Shown: one piece after another, positions 9,063 through 16,940 of the stretch
Layout: every line of letters starts with the position of its first letter
Numbering within the stretch: the first letter of the stretch is position 1
Assembly: GCA_026391255.1 (NCBI GenBank)
Contig: JAPLDU010000049.1
Coordinates: 2,714 to 37,375, forward strand
Length of the DNA: 34,662 bases
Direction: 5' to 3'
From: Bacteroidia bacterium
Lineage (GTDB): Bacteria; Bacteroidota; Bacteroidia; Bacteroidales; JAPLDU01
Position numbers and translations under genes: made by a program
Notes under the pieces: model-generated
Databases searched by the model: none
What the model was told of the DNA's origin: nothing
The model's input: the letters and a program-made list of their open reading frames with translations, nothing else

Positions 9063-9155
9063 CATGATTTTTAATAATATGTTAATAAAATCCATATTTT
9101 TCCCGCAACCTGACCGGCAATAATAACGTCATAATATATTAAATACCATAATTTT

Positions 9156-12100
9156 ATGAAAAAATTTACTTTACTGTTTTCTTTATCATTGATTTTTATT
9201 GCATTAGTATCAGCTACCAATCCTAAAGAAATCAAACTGAATGCAAATTCCACCGGTTTAAAAGTGATCAGCAGTAATGAAACGTCATTAACTGTAAGTG
9301 TATCCCTTGAGTCAGTAAAATTCATTGATGTTAACAGTAGTGCAGGCGTTTTTGCCGAAATTATTTCAGATGGTTTAGTCAAACCGGTAAATTACGGAAT
9401 GCCTGAGTTACCTATGGTCAGCAGGCTGATTGAACTGCCTTATGGCGCTGATGCCGATATCACTGTGAATAATTACGACGAAAAAGATTATTCATTACAG
9501 GATTATGGTATCTCGGAAAAAATATTTCCCACACAGCCCTCCATTTCAAAAAGTGAGGATCCCTCCCATATCGTATTCCAGTACAATTCTGCTTTCTACG
9601 CAATTGATCAGTTCAGCCCAAACGGGGTGGCAACTGTAAAATCCCTTGGAATCATGCGAGGTGTTAGTATCGGGAGGCTAGAAATAATGCCATTCCGTTA
9701 CAACCCGGTAACCAATACCCTGAAAGTTATTAACAACATTACACTGACAGTTCATTTCAGGAACGGAGATATTTCAACCACCAACCAGATGAAGGAAAAA
9801 TTCTATTCTCCATTTTATACGAATACTTTTAAATCACTGATCAATTACAAACCACTGACAACAAAGAATCTCATCACTGTTGCCCCGGCTAAATATGTAA
9901 TTGTTTCTGATCCAATGTTTGAAACACAATTACAGCCTTTTATTCTATGGAAAACAAAAAAAGGATTTAACGTAATTGCAGCTTATACCAATCAGCCGGA
10001 AGTAGGCACTACCAGCACTTCCATAAAAAGTTACCTGGCGAACCTTTATAACAGCGCTAGCTCATCCGATCCTGCACCGTCATTCATTTTGCTGGTTGGC
10101 GATGTTGCCCAGATACCGGCATTTGCAGGCACACAGGGAAGCCATTTTACCGATTTATACTATGCAGAATATACCAGTGATTTTTTTCCTGAAGTTTTTT
10201 ATGGAAGATTTTCAGCTTCCACCGCAGAAGATCTGCAACCACAGATAGACAAAACCCTCGAATACGAACAATATCTGATGCCGGATCCTTCATTCCTGAA
10301 CGAGGTGGTAATGATCGCCGGTGTGGATGCAACAAATGGGCCGCTCTACGGCAACGGCCAGATCAATTACGGAACCACCTATTATTTTAATTCCACTTTT
10401 GGAATAACATCACATACGCACCTTTATCCCAATTCAGGGAATGATGTTGCACAGATCATCAGTGAAGTAAGCAATGGCTGCTCCTTTGCCAATTATACTG
10501 CCCATGGTTCTGAAACTGGCTGGTATAATCCCGCCTTTTCGGTCAGCGATGTGGCAACACTGCATAATATCCACAAATATCCGCTGATGGTTGGAAATTG
10601 CTGTCTGTCCAACACATTTGACTATCCTGTTTGTTTTGGTGAAGCGCTGTTAAGGGCTCCAAATGCAGGCGCCATCGGCTATATCGGCGCTTCCAACAGT
10701 TCTTACTGGGATGAAGATTACTGGTGGGGAGTCGGCGCCAGGGCAACTATTGTCACAAACCCGACCTATTCGGCAACACAATTGGGCTCATACGACTGCA
10801 TGTTCCATGCAAACGGTGAACCGACCAGCAGTTGGTTCATTACCAACGGACAAATGGTACAGGCCGGTGACCTTGCAGTTACGCAAGCTAACAGTTCCCT
10901 TCAAAATTATTACTGGGAAATATATCACCTGATGGGCGATCCCTCACTGATGACCTATTTCTCTGTACCTCCTGCCATGACAGCAAACTTTTATTCAGCC
11001 GTACCTGTCGGAACCAGTTCATTGACGGTCAGTACGGAACCATATGCCTATATTGCCATCTCGAAAGACAGTGTTCTTCTTGCTGCCCAGATGACCGATG
11101 CGACCGGGATTGCCACACTTACCTTCTCACCATTTAATTCTATTGGTAATGTGCTTGTGGTGGTCACCAAACAAAACCGTCAGCCTGTATTTGACACTTT
11201 ACATGTGATCACTTCCGATCTGCCGTTTGTTATTTACAACAGCTTCTCTATCGATGATGCCGAGGGTAATAATAACGGCCTTGCTGACTTTAATGAGCAG
11301 TTCAAACTAAATGTAGTGATAGGTAATCTCGGAACTATTGATGCTGCTGATGTTACCGCTGTTCTATCCACTGCTGATCCGGATATTACAATAATTAACA
11401 ATACCCTGGCCTGCGGTAATATTGCCGGAAACGCCAACCTGACATTCAATGATGCTTATGAATTAAAAGTTGCAGAATATGTCACCGACCAGCACCAGGT
11501 AACTTTCACTATAACAATTACAGATAATGCAAGCAATCAATGGGTTTCTTATTTCAATTTCAAACTGAATGCCCCCGTACTTTCTGTAAACAACGTAGCA
11601 TTCAATGATTCAGTGGGTGGAAACGGGAATCACCATTTCGATCCGGGTGAATCAATCCTGATCAGCAATTCAAACCTTAACAATGGACATGCTATTTCAT
11701 CTCAGGCAGTATGTACTTTGTCAACAACCTGCCCGTATGTGACGATTGTTGAAGCAGCTTATCCATTAGGCCCGCTGGGCATTCCATCTTCCACCCTGAG
11801 TAATTACATCATCATCATTGATCCTTCTACACCCGTAAATACTAATGTTGACCTGACATTTACCCTGGCTGCCGGTAGTTATACGGCCGCAATAACATTG
11901 AACAAAAAAGTTGGATTGACGGTCGAAGACTGGGAAACAGGTGGCTTCACAAGTTATCCCTGGCAGCAGTCGGGAACTTTACCCTGGATGGTGACCAGTG
12001 ACGAATTATACGAAGGTAACTATGCTGCACATTCAGGAGCCATCACCGATGACCAGAACTCTATCCTCTCAATTACCATACAGGCCAACCAGGACGACAG

Positions 12101-12935
12101 CGTTTCATTTTACAGGAAAGTATCGTGCGAACAGGGAGTTTCCGGTACTCCTTATAACTGGTACGACAACCTCGAATTCTTTATTGACAATGTTTCCAAT
12201 GGCAAGTGGGACGGCGAACAGGACTGGTTGAAAGTGATCTATCCCGTTACAGCCGGGTCACACACCCTGGAATGGGTCTATACCAAAGATCAATCAGTAT
12301 CAGCCGGCCAGGACCGTGCCTGGATTGATTTCATCCAGTTTCCTTCAGCCGGAACATCAACCAATAATGATCCTGTTTTCACCTCCCAGGGAGATACTGT
12401 GGCCTGTAAGAATAATATTTATACATACCACATCACAACGTCTGATGCCGATGCAGGCGATGATCTGGCCATTACCTGTGTTTCCAAACCCGGATGGATG
12501 ACTACATTCACTGATAACGGAGACAAAACGGCCATTCTGCAGGGTACTCCTTCGGATGCTGATCTGGGACTTAGCTTTCCGGTGGTGCTTTCAGTAAGCG
12601 ATGGAACCGCTCATACTCCGCAATTATATTATGTAAAAGTCACTTCGGGCATCCTGGTTCCGGACATATCTGATAATATCAGTCTTAGCATATATCCCAA
12701 TCCTGTGAAAGATCAGGCTTTCATCAGTATCAATTCAAATAAACCGAAAGATATTCAGATTTCTTTGTATGACGGCCTTGGAAGGGAGGTTTATCATTCA
12801 TCAGGACTGGTACATGTTTCCGGTGGTAACAACATTGTAACAATCAATACCGGGTCGTTCAATTCAGGAGTTTATTACTGCCGTGTAAGCGCTGCCAATG
12901 AAACCACAGGCAGAAAATTAGTGATTACGAGATAA
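9156..12935 (+). CDS. Gingipain-like C25 cysteine peptidase with T9SS tail (copy 1)
   Basis: A 1259-residue secreted peptidase. Residues 1-20 are the signal peptide. About 30-235 match the gingipain-type propeptide. About 245-600 form the C25 catalytic domain with LVGDVAQIPAF, catalytic His450 (TAHGSETGW) and Cys483 (GNCCLSN; the second Cys aligns with the Cys of ACVNG in the neighbour). About 605-900 are Ig/CARDB-like segments. About 918-1065 is a jelly-roll adhesin-type domain (VGLTVEDWETGG to AWIDFIQFPS). About 1068-1165 is an Ig/cadherin-like module. About 1176-1259 is the T9SS sorting domain (LSIYPNPVKD). C25 enzymes are extracellular endopeptidases; specificity cannot be read here. The gene is followed by a close paralogue after 169 bp of heptamer repeats. 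It begins 94 bp after a -7 element. Confidence 0.93.
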   Translation: MKKFTLLFSLSLIFIALVSATNPKEIKLNANSTGLKVISSNETSLTVSVSLESVKFIDVNSSAGVFAEIISDGLVKPVNYGMPELPMVSRLIELPYGADADITVNNYDEKDYSLQDYGISEKIFPTQPSISKSEDPSHIVFQYNSAFYAIDQFSPNGVATVKSLGIMRGVSIGRLEIMPFRYNPVTNTLKVINNITLTVHFRNGDISTTNQMKEKFYSPFYTNTFKSLINYKPLTTKNLITVAPAKYVIVSDPMFETQLQPFILWKTKKGFNVIAAYTNQPEVGTTSTSIKSYLANLYNSASSSDPAPSFILLVGDVAQIPAFAGTQGSHFTDLYYAEYTSDFFPEVFYGRFSASTAEDLQPQIDKTLEYEQYLMPDPSFLNEVVMIAGVDATNGPLYGNGQINYGTTYYFNSTFGITSHTHLYPNSGNDVAQIISEVSNGCSFANYTAHGSETGWYNPAFSVSDVATLHNIHKYPLMVGNCCLSNTFDYPVCFGEALLRAPNAGAIGYIGASNSSYWDEDYWWGVGARATIVTNPTYSATQLGSYDCMFHANGEPTSSWFITNGQMVQAGDLAVTQANSSLQNYYWEIYHLMGDPSLMTYFSVPPAMTANFYSAVPVGTSSLTVSTEPYAYIAISKDSVLLAAQMTDATGIATLTFSPFNSIGNVLVVVTKQNRQPVFDTLHVITSDLPFVIYNSFSIDDAEGNNNGLADFNEQFKLNVVIGNLGTIDAADVTAVLSTADPDITIINNTLACGNIAGNANLTFNDAYELKVAEYVTDQHQVTFTITITDNASNQWVSYFNFKLNAPVLSVNNVAFNDSVGGNGNHHFDPGESILISNSNLNNGHAISSQAVCTLSTTCPYVTIVEAAYPLGPLGIPSSTLSNYIIIIDPSTPVNTNVDLTFTLAAGSYTAAITLNKKVGLTVEDWETGGFTSYPWQQSGTLPWMVTSDELYEGNYAAHSGAITDDQNSILSITIQANQDDSVSFYRKVSCEQGVSGTPYNWYDNLEFFIDNVSNGKWDGEQDWLKVIYPVTAGSHTLEWVYTKDQSVSAGQDRAWIDFIQFPSAGTSTNNDPVFTSQGDTVACKNNIYTYHITTSDADAGDDLAITCVSKPGWMTTFTDNGDKTAILQGTPSDADLGLSFPVVLSVSDGTAHTPQLYYVKVTSGILVPDISDNISLSIYPNPVKDQAFISINSNKPKDIQISLYDGLGREVYHSSGLVHVSGGNNIVTINTGSFNSGVYYCRVSAANETTGRKLVITR

Positions 12936-12940
12936 TCTGT

Positions 12941-13069
12941 TATCAAGTATCAGGTATCAGGTATCATGATTAGTTATGAGTTTTGAGTTATGAGTTTTGA
13001 GTTATGAGTTATCACTTGTGACTTATGACTTACGACTTATGACTTATGACTTATGCCTTATGACTTATG
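12941..13069 (+). repeat. Heptamer array between the two peptidase genes
   Basis: From 12941 come TATCAAG, TATCAGG, TATCAGG, TATCATG. From 12972 to 13069 come fourteen 7-mers in exact phase (AGTTATG, AGTTTTG, AGTTATG, AGTTTTG, AGTTATG, AGTTATC, ACTTGTG, ACTTATG, ACTTACG, ACTTATG three times, CCTTATG, ACTTATG). The array ends 35 bp before the next start codon and fills most of the gap. Confidence 0.85.
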
Positions 13070-13104
13070 AATAATTATCTTTAAATTATATAAGCATTAA
13101 TAAA

Positions 13105-16100
13105 ATGAGACTTTTTAAACTTCATCTGCTGATCATCACCGGTTTTGTGTTTATCTCCAGCGCATACCCGTCGGATCTGATCTACACCGGTAAAAAACAT
13201 GATTCAAAAAATGACATCAGCCTGGTATCCGGTACAAAATCCGGTACAGTATTGAATGTCAAGGTGAATTGCTATTCACTGAAAGAGGTATTGGTGGATG
13301 GGAAAAAAGCCTTCGTGGTGGAATCACCGGGATGCCCGAGAATACAGTCGGCCGGCGCTCCTGATCTTCCCAAACTTGTGAGATCGGTGATCATACCTGA
13401 CAATGCAGAGATGCAAGCTGAGGTTATTTCGTCCGAATTCATTGAAATTTATGATATTGACATTGCTCCATCCAAAGGTGTGATCAGCCGGAACACTGAT
13501 CCCTCATCGGTAGCATACATGGTTGGAATTGAATATGCTCAGAACAGGTTTTATCCTGAGAACATCGCTCAACTTGACAAAGCTTATATCCTGCGTGATT
13601 TCAGAGGCCAGACGGTTGTTATCAATGCATTTCAGTATAACCCGGTGAAGAGGGTTTTAAGAATCTATACCGATCTGGTTGTAAAAATAAGTGCCAGACC
13701 CGGGATCACTTCTTCTGAAAATGTCATGTTCCGTAACCATCCTCTCACTTCTGTTGACAAAGAATTTGACCAGATTTACCAGGATCATTTTATCAATTAT
13801 GCCCATAACTACAAGTATATCCCGGTAGATGAGAGCGGTAAAATTCTGGTGATCTGCTATGACAGTTTCTTGCCGGCCATGCAGCCTTATGTTGACTGGA
13901 AAATCCTGAAAGGAATCCCTACTGAAATATTTCCTGTTTCAACAATTGGAACAACGGCAGCTGAGATAAAATCCTTCATAGCCAATGAGTACCAGACAAA
14001 GAACATCAAGTATGTACTGCTGGTTGGCGATGCAGCCCAGATTCCCACCAATACATACACCGGACTGGGTGGTTCGTCTGACAATGCCTACGGGTACATC
14101 AGCGGAAACGATCATTATGCCGAACTGTTTGTCGGGCGTTTTTCAGCAGAAGACACCATCCAGGTTGCCACTCAGGTGCAGAAAGTCATTGATTATGAAA
14201 AATACCCTTCAGCCACTTCCACCCACTGGAGCAAAAGCATAGGCATTGCTTCAGCCCTGGGCCCCGGCGATGACAATGAATACGATTACCAGCACGTAAC
14301 CAACATGCAAAACCTGATGCTGGGCTACACCTATACTTACAGTTTTGAAAATTTCGACGGCAGCCAGGCCGGCAATGATGCTGCCGGTGATGCCACCGCA
14401 GCCGAAATTACAAACTGCGTCAACGATGGCGGAAGCGTGATCCTCTATTGCGGTCATGGCGCCCAGGATGCCTGGGGAACCTCAGGTTTCTCAAATGCTG
14501 ATATGCCCAGCCTGACAAACGTGGGAAAACTGCCTTTCATCTGGTCGGTTGCCTGTGTGAACGGTGAATTCGACACAGGAACATGCTTCGCGGAAGCCTG
14601 GTTGCGCGCAACACACAACGGATCTCCTTCCGGTGCAGTTGCCACCCTGATGTCAACCATCAACCAAAGCTGGAGCTCACCCATGGAAGGCCAGGACCAC
14701 ATGGTCAACCTACTGGTTGAAAGTGTTGCCGGGAATATCAAAAGAACATTTGGAGGATTATCTATCAACGGCCTGATGGACATGATCGATGCCTACGGTA
14801 CCGATGGCGAGAACATGGCCGACACCTGGACAATCTTTGGAGATCCTTCACTGATGGTCTATACAAAGACTCCTGATGCGATGACGGTATCCCATCCATC
14901 TGTGGTTCCGCTTGGCACAACCCAGTTAACTGTCAACTGCAATACCGACGGCGCACTGGTATCACTTACCCTGAACGGCAGCATCCTGAACACCGGTATC
15001 GTTGCCGGAAATTCCGTTAATATCGTATTCCCGGCGCTTACAACTCTGGATACCGTTTACGTAACAGTCACGGCTTACAATAAACTGCCGTATTTCGGTA
15101 CGGTTGCCATCATCCCGGTTAACGGACCTTATATTAACCTCAATTCATACCTGGTAAACGATGCAATCGGGAATAATAACCAGTTAGCTGATTTCGGTGA
15201 GAATATTTCCCTTGACCTGCAGATTGAAAACCTCGGAGTGCAGATGGCACAAGGTGTTAATGCCACAATTTCAAGTACTGACACTTTCATTAACATTACG
15301 AATAATTCGGCTTCATTAGGTAATGTGGATATAACAAACATACTATCTTTTCCCGGTGTATTCGGGATCAGCATCGCAAATGATGTTCCTGACCAGCATG
15401 CTGTGACTATTCCAATGACCATTACCGATAATGCCTCCGACTCGTGGCCGGCTTCCATTAACCTGGTGATTAATGCTCCTTTACTAAAAGTGGACAATAT
15501 CACCTTTGATGATTCCCAGGGTGGGAACGGCAATCACCGTTTCGATCCGGGAGAAGCCATCGTAATCAGCAATGCAGATTTTAATAACGGCCATGCCGTT
15601 TCCGGGGATGCCATCTGCACATTAACATGCAGCAACCCTTACATCACCATTGTTGAACCCGATTTTGTGCTTGGTACTTTAGGCATTGCTTCTTCCACTC
15701 CTTCTTATTTCATCATCATCATCGATCCATCAACACCAACCAACACTGCGGTTGACCTGACCTTTACGCTGGTTGCCGGAAGCTATTCCGCCACCAGGAC
15801 AGTGAATAAAAAAGTGGGATTGACGGTTGAAGACTGGGAATCCGGCGGATTAACAAGTTATCCATGGCAGCAGTCGGGAACTTTGCCCTGGGTGGTGACC
15901 AATGATGAATTTTTTGAAGGTAATTATGCCGCTCATTCCGGAGCCATCACCGATAGCCAGAACTCTATCCTTTCAATTACCATCCAGGCCAGTCAGGACG
16001 ACAGCGTATCCTTTTACCGGAAAGTTTCATGCGAACAGGGAGTTGCGGGTACTCCTTATACATGGTACGACAACCTCGAATTCTTTATTGACAATATTTC

Positions 16101-16836
16101 CAATGGCAAATGGGACGGCGAACAGGACTGGTTAAAAGTGATCTATCCCGTCACTGCAGGTACACATACTTTGAAGTGGATATACACCAAAGACGAAGCA
16201 GTCTCTACCGGGCAGGACCGGGCATGGATTGACTTCATTCAATTCCCTTCAGTTGCTTCAACCAATAATGCACCGGTGTTTACTTCTTTGCCCGATACTC
16301 TGGCTCACAAGAATTGTGTTTATACTTATCAAATCACAGCTACCGATGCCGATGCCGGCGATGTACTGACCCTCACCTGTGTTTCCAGGCCAGACTGGCT
16401 GACAACTTTTTCTGATAACGGCGACGGAACAGCCATCCTGCAGGGAACACCAACTGATGCTGAATATGGACTTACTTTCTCTGTTGTACTGTCGGTAAGC
16501 GATGGTCATGTGAATACCCCGCAATTGTACTACCTGACGGTCACTTACGGCATTTTAGTCCCTGAACTTGCAGGCGGGCTGAAGATTGAAGTGTTTCCCA
16601 ACCCAACGACCGGCATGGCAAATATCAGTTTCTCACTTAAACAAGCATCACTGGTTAATCTTGGAATTTACAATATGCCCGGAGAGCTTGTATTGCCTGT
16701 CTTCACCGGCATTGACCTTGAAAACGGCAATCATTTTTATACTGTTGATACCCGCGATCTGTCCCCCGGCATTTATTTCATCAACCTGAACATTGACGGT
16801 GTCAGTCATGCCCGGAAAATAGTTATTGACCGGTGA
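13105..16836 (+). CDS. Gingipain-like C25 cysteine peptidase with T9SS tail (copy 2)
   Basis: A 1243-residue paralogue of the preceding peptidase. The signal peptide is at 1-22 (MRLFKLHLLIITGFVFISSA). The propeptide is about 35-230. The C25 catalytic domain is about 245-585 with LVGDAAQIPT, His451 (YCGHGAQDAWG) and Cys484 (VACVNGEFDTGTC), matching the gingipain His/Cys dyad. Ig/CARDB-like segments run to about 900. The VGLTVEDWESGG jelly-roll domain is about 905-1050, an Ig/cadherin-like module about 1053-1150, and the T9SS tail (IEVFPNPTTG, SPGIYFINL) about 1160-1243. The catalytic half is clearly diverged from copy 1, while the last 350 residues are nearly identical. Transcription may be separate or read-through from copy 1. 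It converges on the propeller gene at 16941. Confidence 0.93.
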   Translation: MRLFKLHLLIITGFVFISSAYPSDLIYTGKKHDSKNDISLVSGTKSGTVLNVKVNCYSLKEVLVDGKKAFVVESPGCPRIQSAGAPDLPKLVRSVIIPDNAEMQAEVISSEFIEIYDIDIAPSKGVISRNTDPSSVAYMVGIEYAQNRFYPENIAQLDKAYILRDFRGQTVVINAFQYNPVKRVLRIYTDLVVKISARPGITSSENVMFRNHPLTSVDKEFDQIYQDHFINYAHNYKYIPVDESGKILVICYDSFLPAMQPYVDWKILKGIPTEIFPVSTIGTTAAEIKSFIANEYQTKNIKYVLLVGDAAQIPTNTYTGLGGSSDNAYGYISGNDHYAELFVGRFSAEDTIQVATQVQKVIDYEKYPSATSTHWSKSIGIASALGPGDDNEYDYQHVTNMQNLMLGYTYTYSFENFDGSQAGNDAAGDATAAEITNCVNDGGSVILYCGHGAQDAWGTSGFSNADMPSLTNVGKLPFIWSVACVNGEFDTGTCFAEAWLRATHNGSPSGAVATLMSTINQSWSSPMEGQDHMVNLLVESVAGNIKRTFGGLSINGLMDMIDAYGTDGENMADTWTIFGDPSLMVYTKTPDAMTVSHPSVVPLGTTQLTVNCNTDGALVSLTLNGSILNTGIVAGNSVNIVFPALTTLDTVYVTVTAYNKLPYFGTVAIIPVNGPYINLNSYLVNDAIGNNNQLADFGENISLDLQIENLGVQMAQGVNATISSTDTFINITNNSASLGNVDITNILSFPGVFGISIANDVPDQHAVTIPMTITDNASDSWPASINLVINAPLLKVDNITFDDSQGGNGNHRFDPGEAIVISNADFNNGHAVSGDAICTLTCSNPYITIVEPDFVLGTLGIASSTPSYFIIIIDPSTPTNTAVDLTFTLVAGSYSATRTVNKKVGLTVEDWESGGLTSYPWQQSGTLPWVVTNDEFFEGNYAAHSGAITDSQNSILSITIQASQDDSVSFYRKVSCEQGVAGTPYTWYDNLEFFIDNISNGKWDGEQDWLKVIYPVTAGTHTLKWIYTKDEAVSTGQDRAWIDFIQFPSVASTNNAPVFTSLPDTLAHKNCVYTYQITATDADAGDVLTLTCVSRPDWLTTFSDNGDGTAILQGTPTDAEYGLTFSVVLSVSDGHVNTPQLYYLTVTYGILVPELAGGLKIEVFPNPTTGMANISFSLKQASLVNLGIYNMPGELVLPVFTGIDLENGNHFYTVDTRDLSPGIYFINLNIDGVSHARKIVIDR

Positions 16837-16845
16837 ACGCAGTTG

Positions 16846-16937
16846 GGACGCATGGCCATGCGTCCATATTAGGGACGCATGCCGTTGGGACGCATGCCGT
16901 TGGGACGTATGCCATTGGGACGCATGGCCATGCGTCC
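16846..16937. repeat. Palindrome - 3 x 15-bp repeats - palindrome, between convergent genes
   Basis: The perfect 20-bp palindrome GGACGCATGGCCATGCGTCC occurs at 16846-16865 and again at 16918-16937. Between them are three direct 15-bp units (GGGACGCATGCCGTT twice, then GGGACGTATGCCATT) at 16872, 16887 and 16902. The block fills the gap between the stops at 16836 and 16941. As RNA each palindrome would fold on either strand, so it may act as a two-way transcription end, though it lacks a U tract. Confidence 0.85.
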
Positions 16938-16940
16938 TTA

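Larger units (their letters stand above)
8494..9155. other. Intergenic cluster of repeat elements and a promoter
   Basis: This 662-bp gap holds three different repeat elements in a row (8581-8740, 8770-8889, 8926-8998) and then a candidate promoter at 9055 for the peptidase gene. The short ORFs here only translate the repeats, so I see no gene. Confidence 0.65.
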
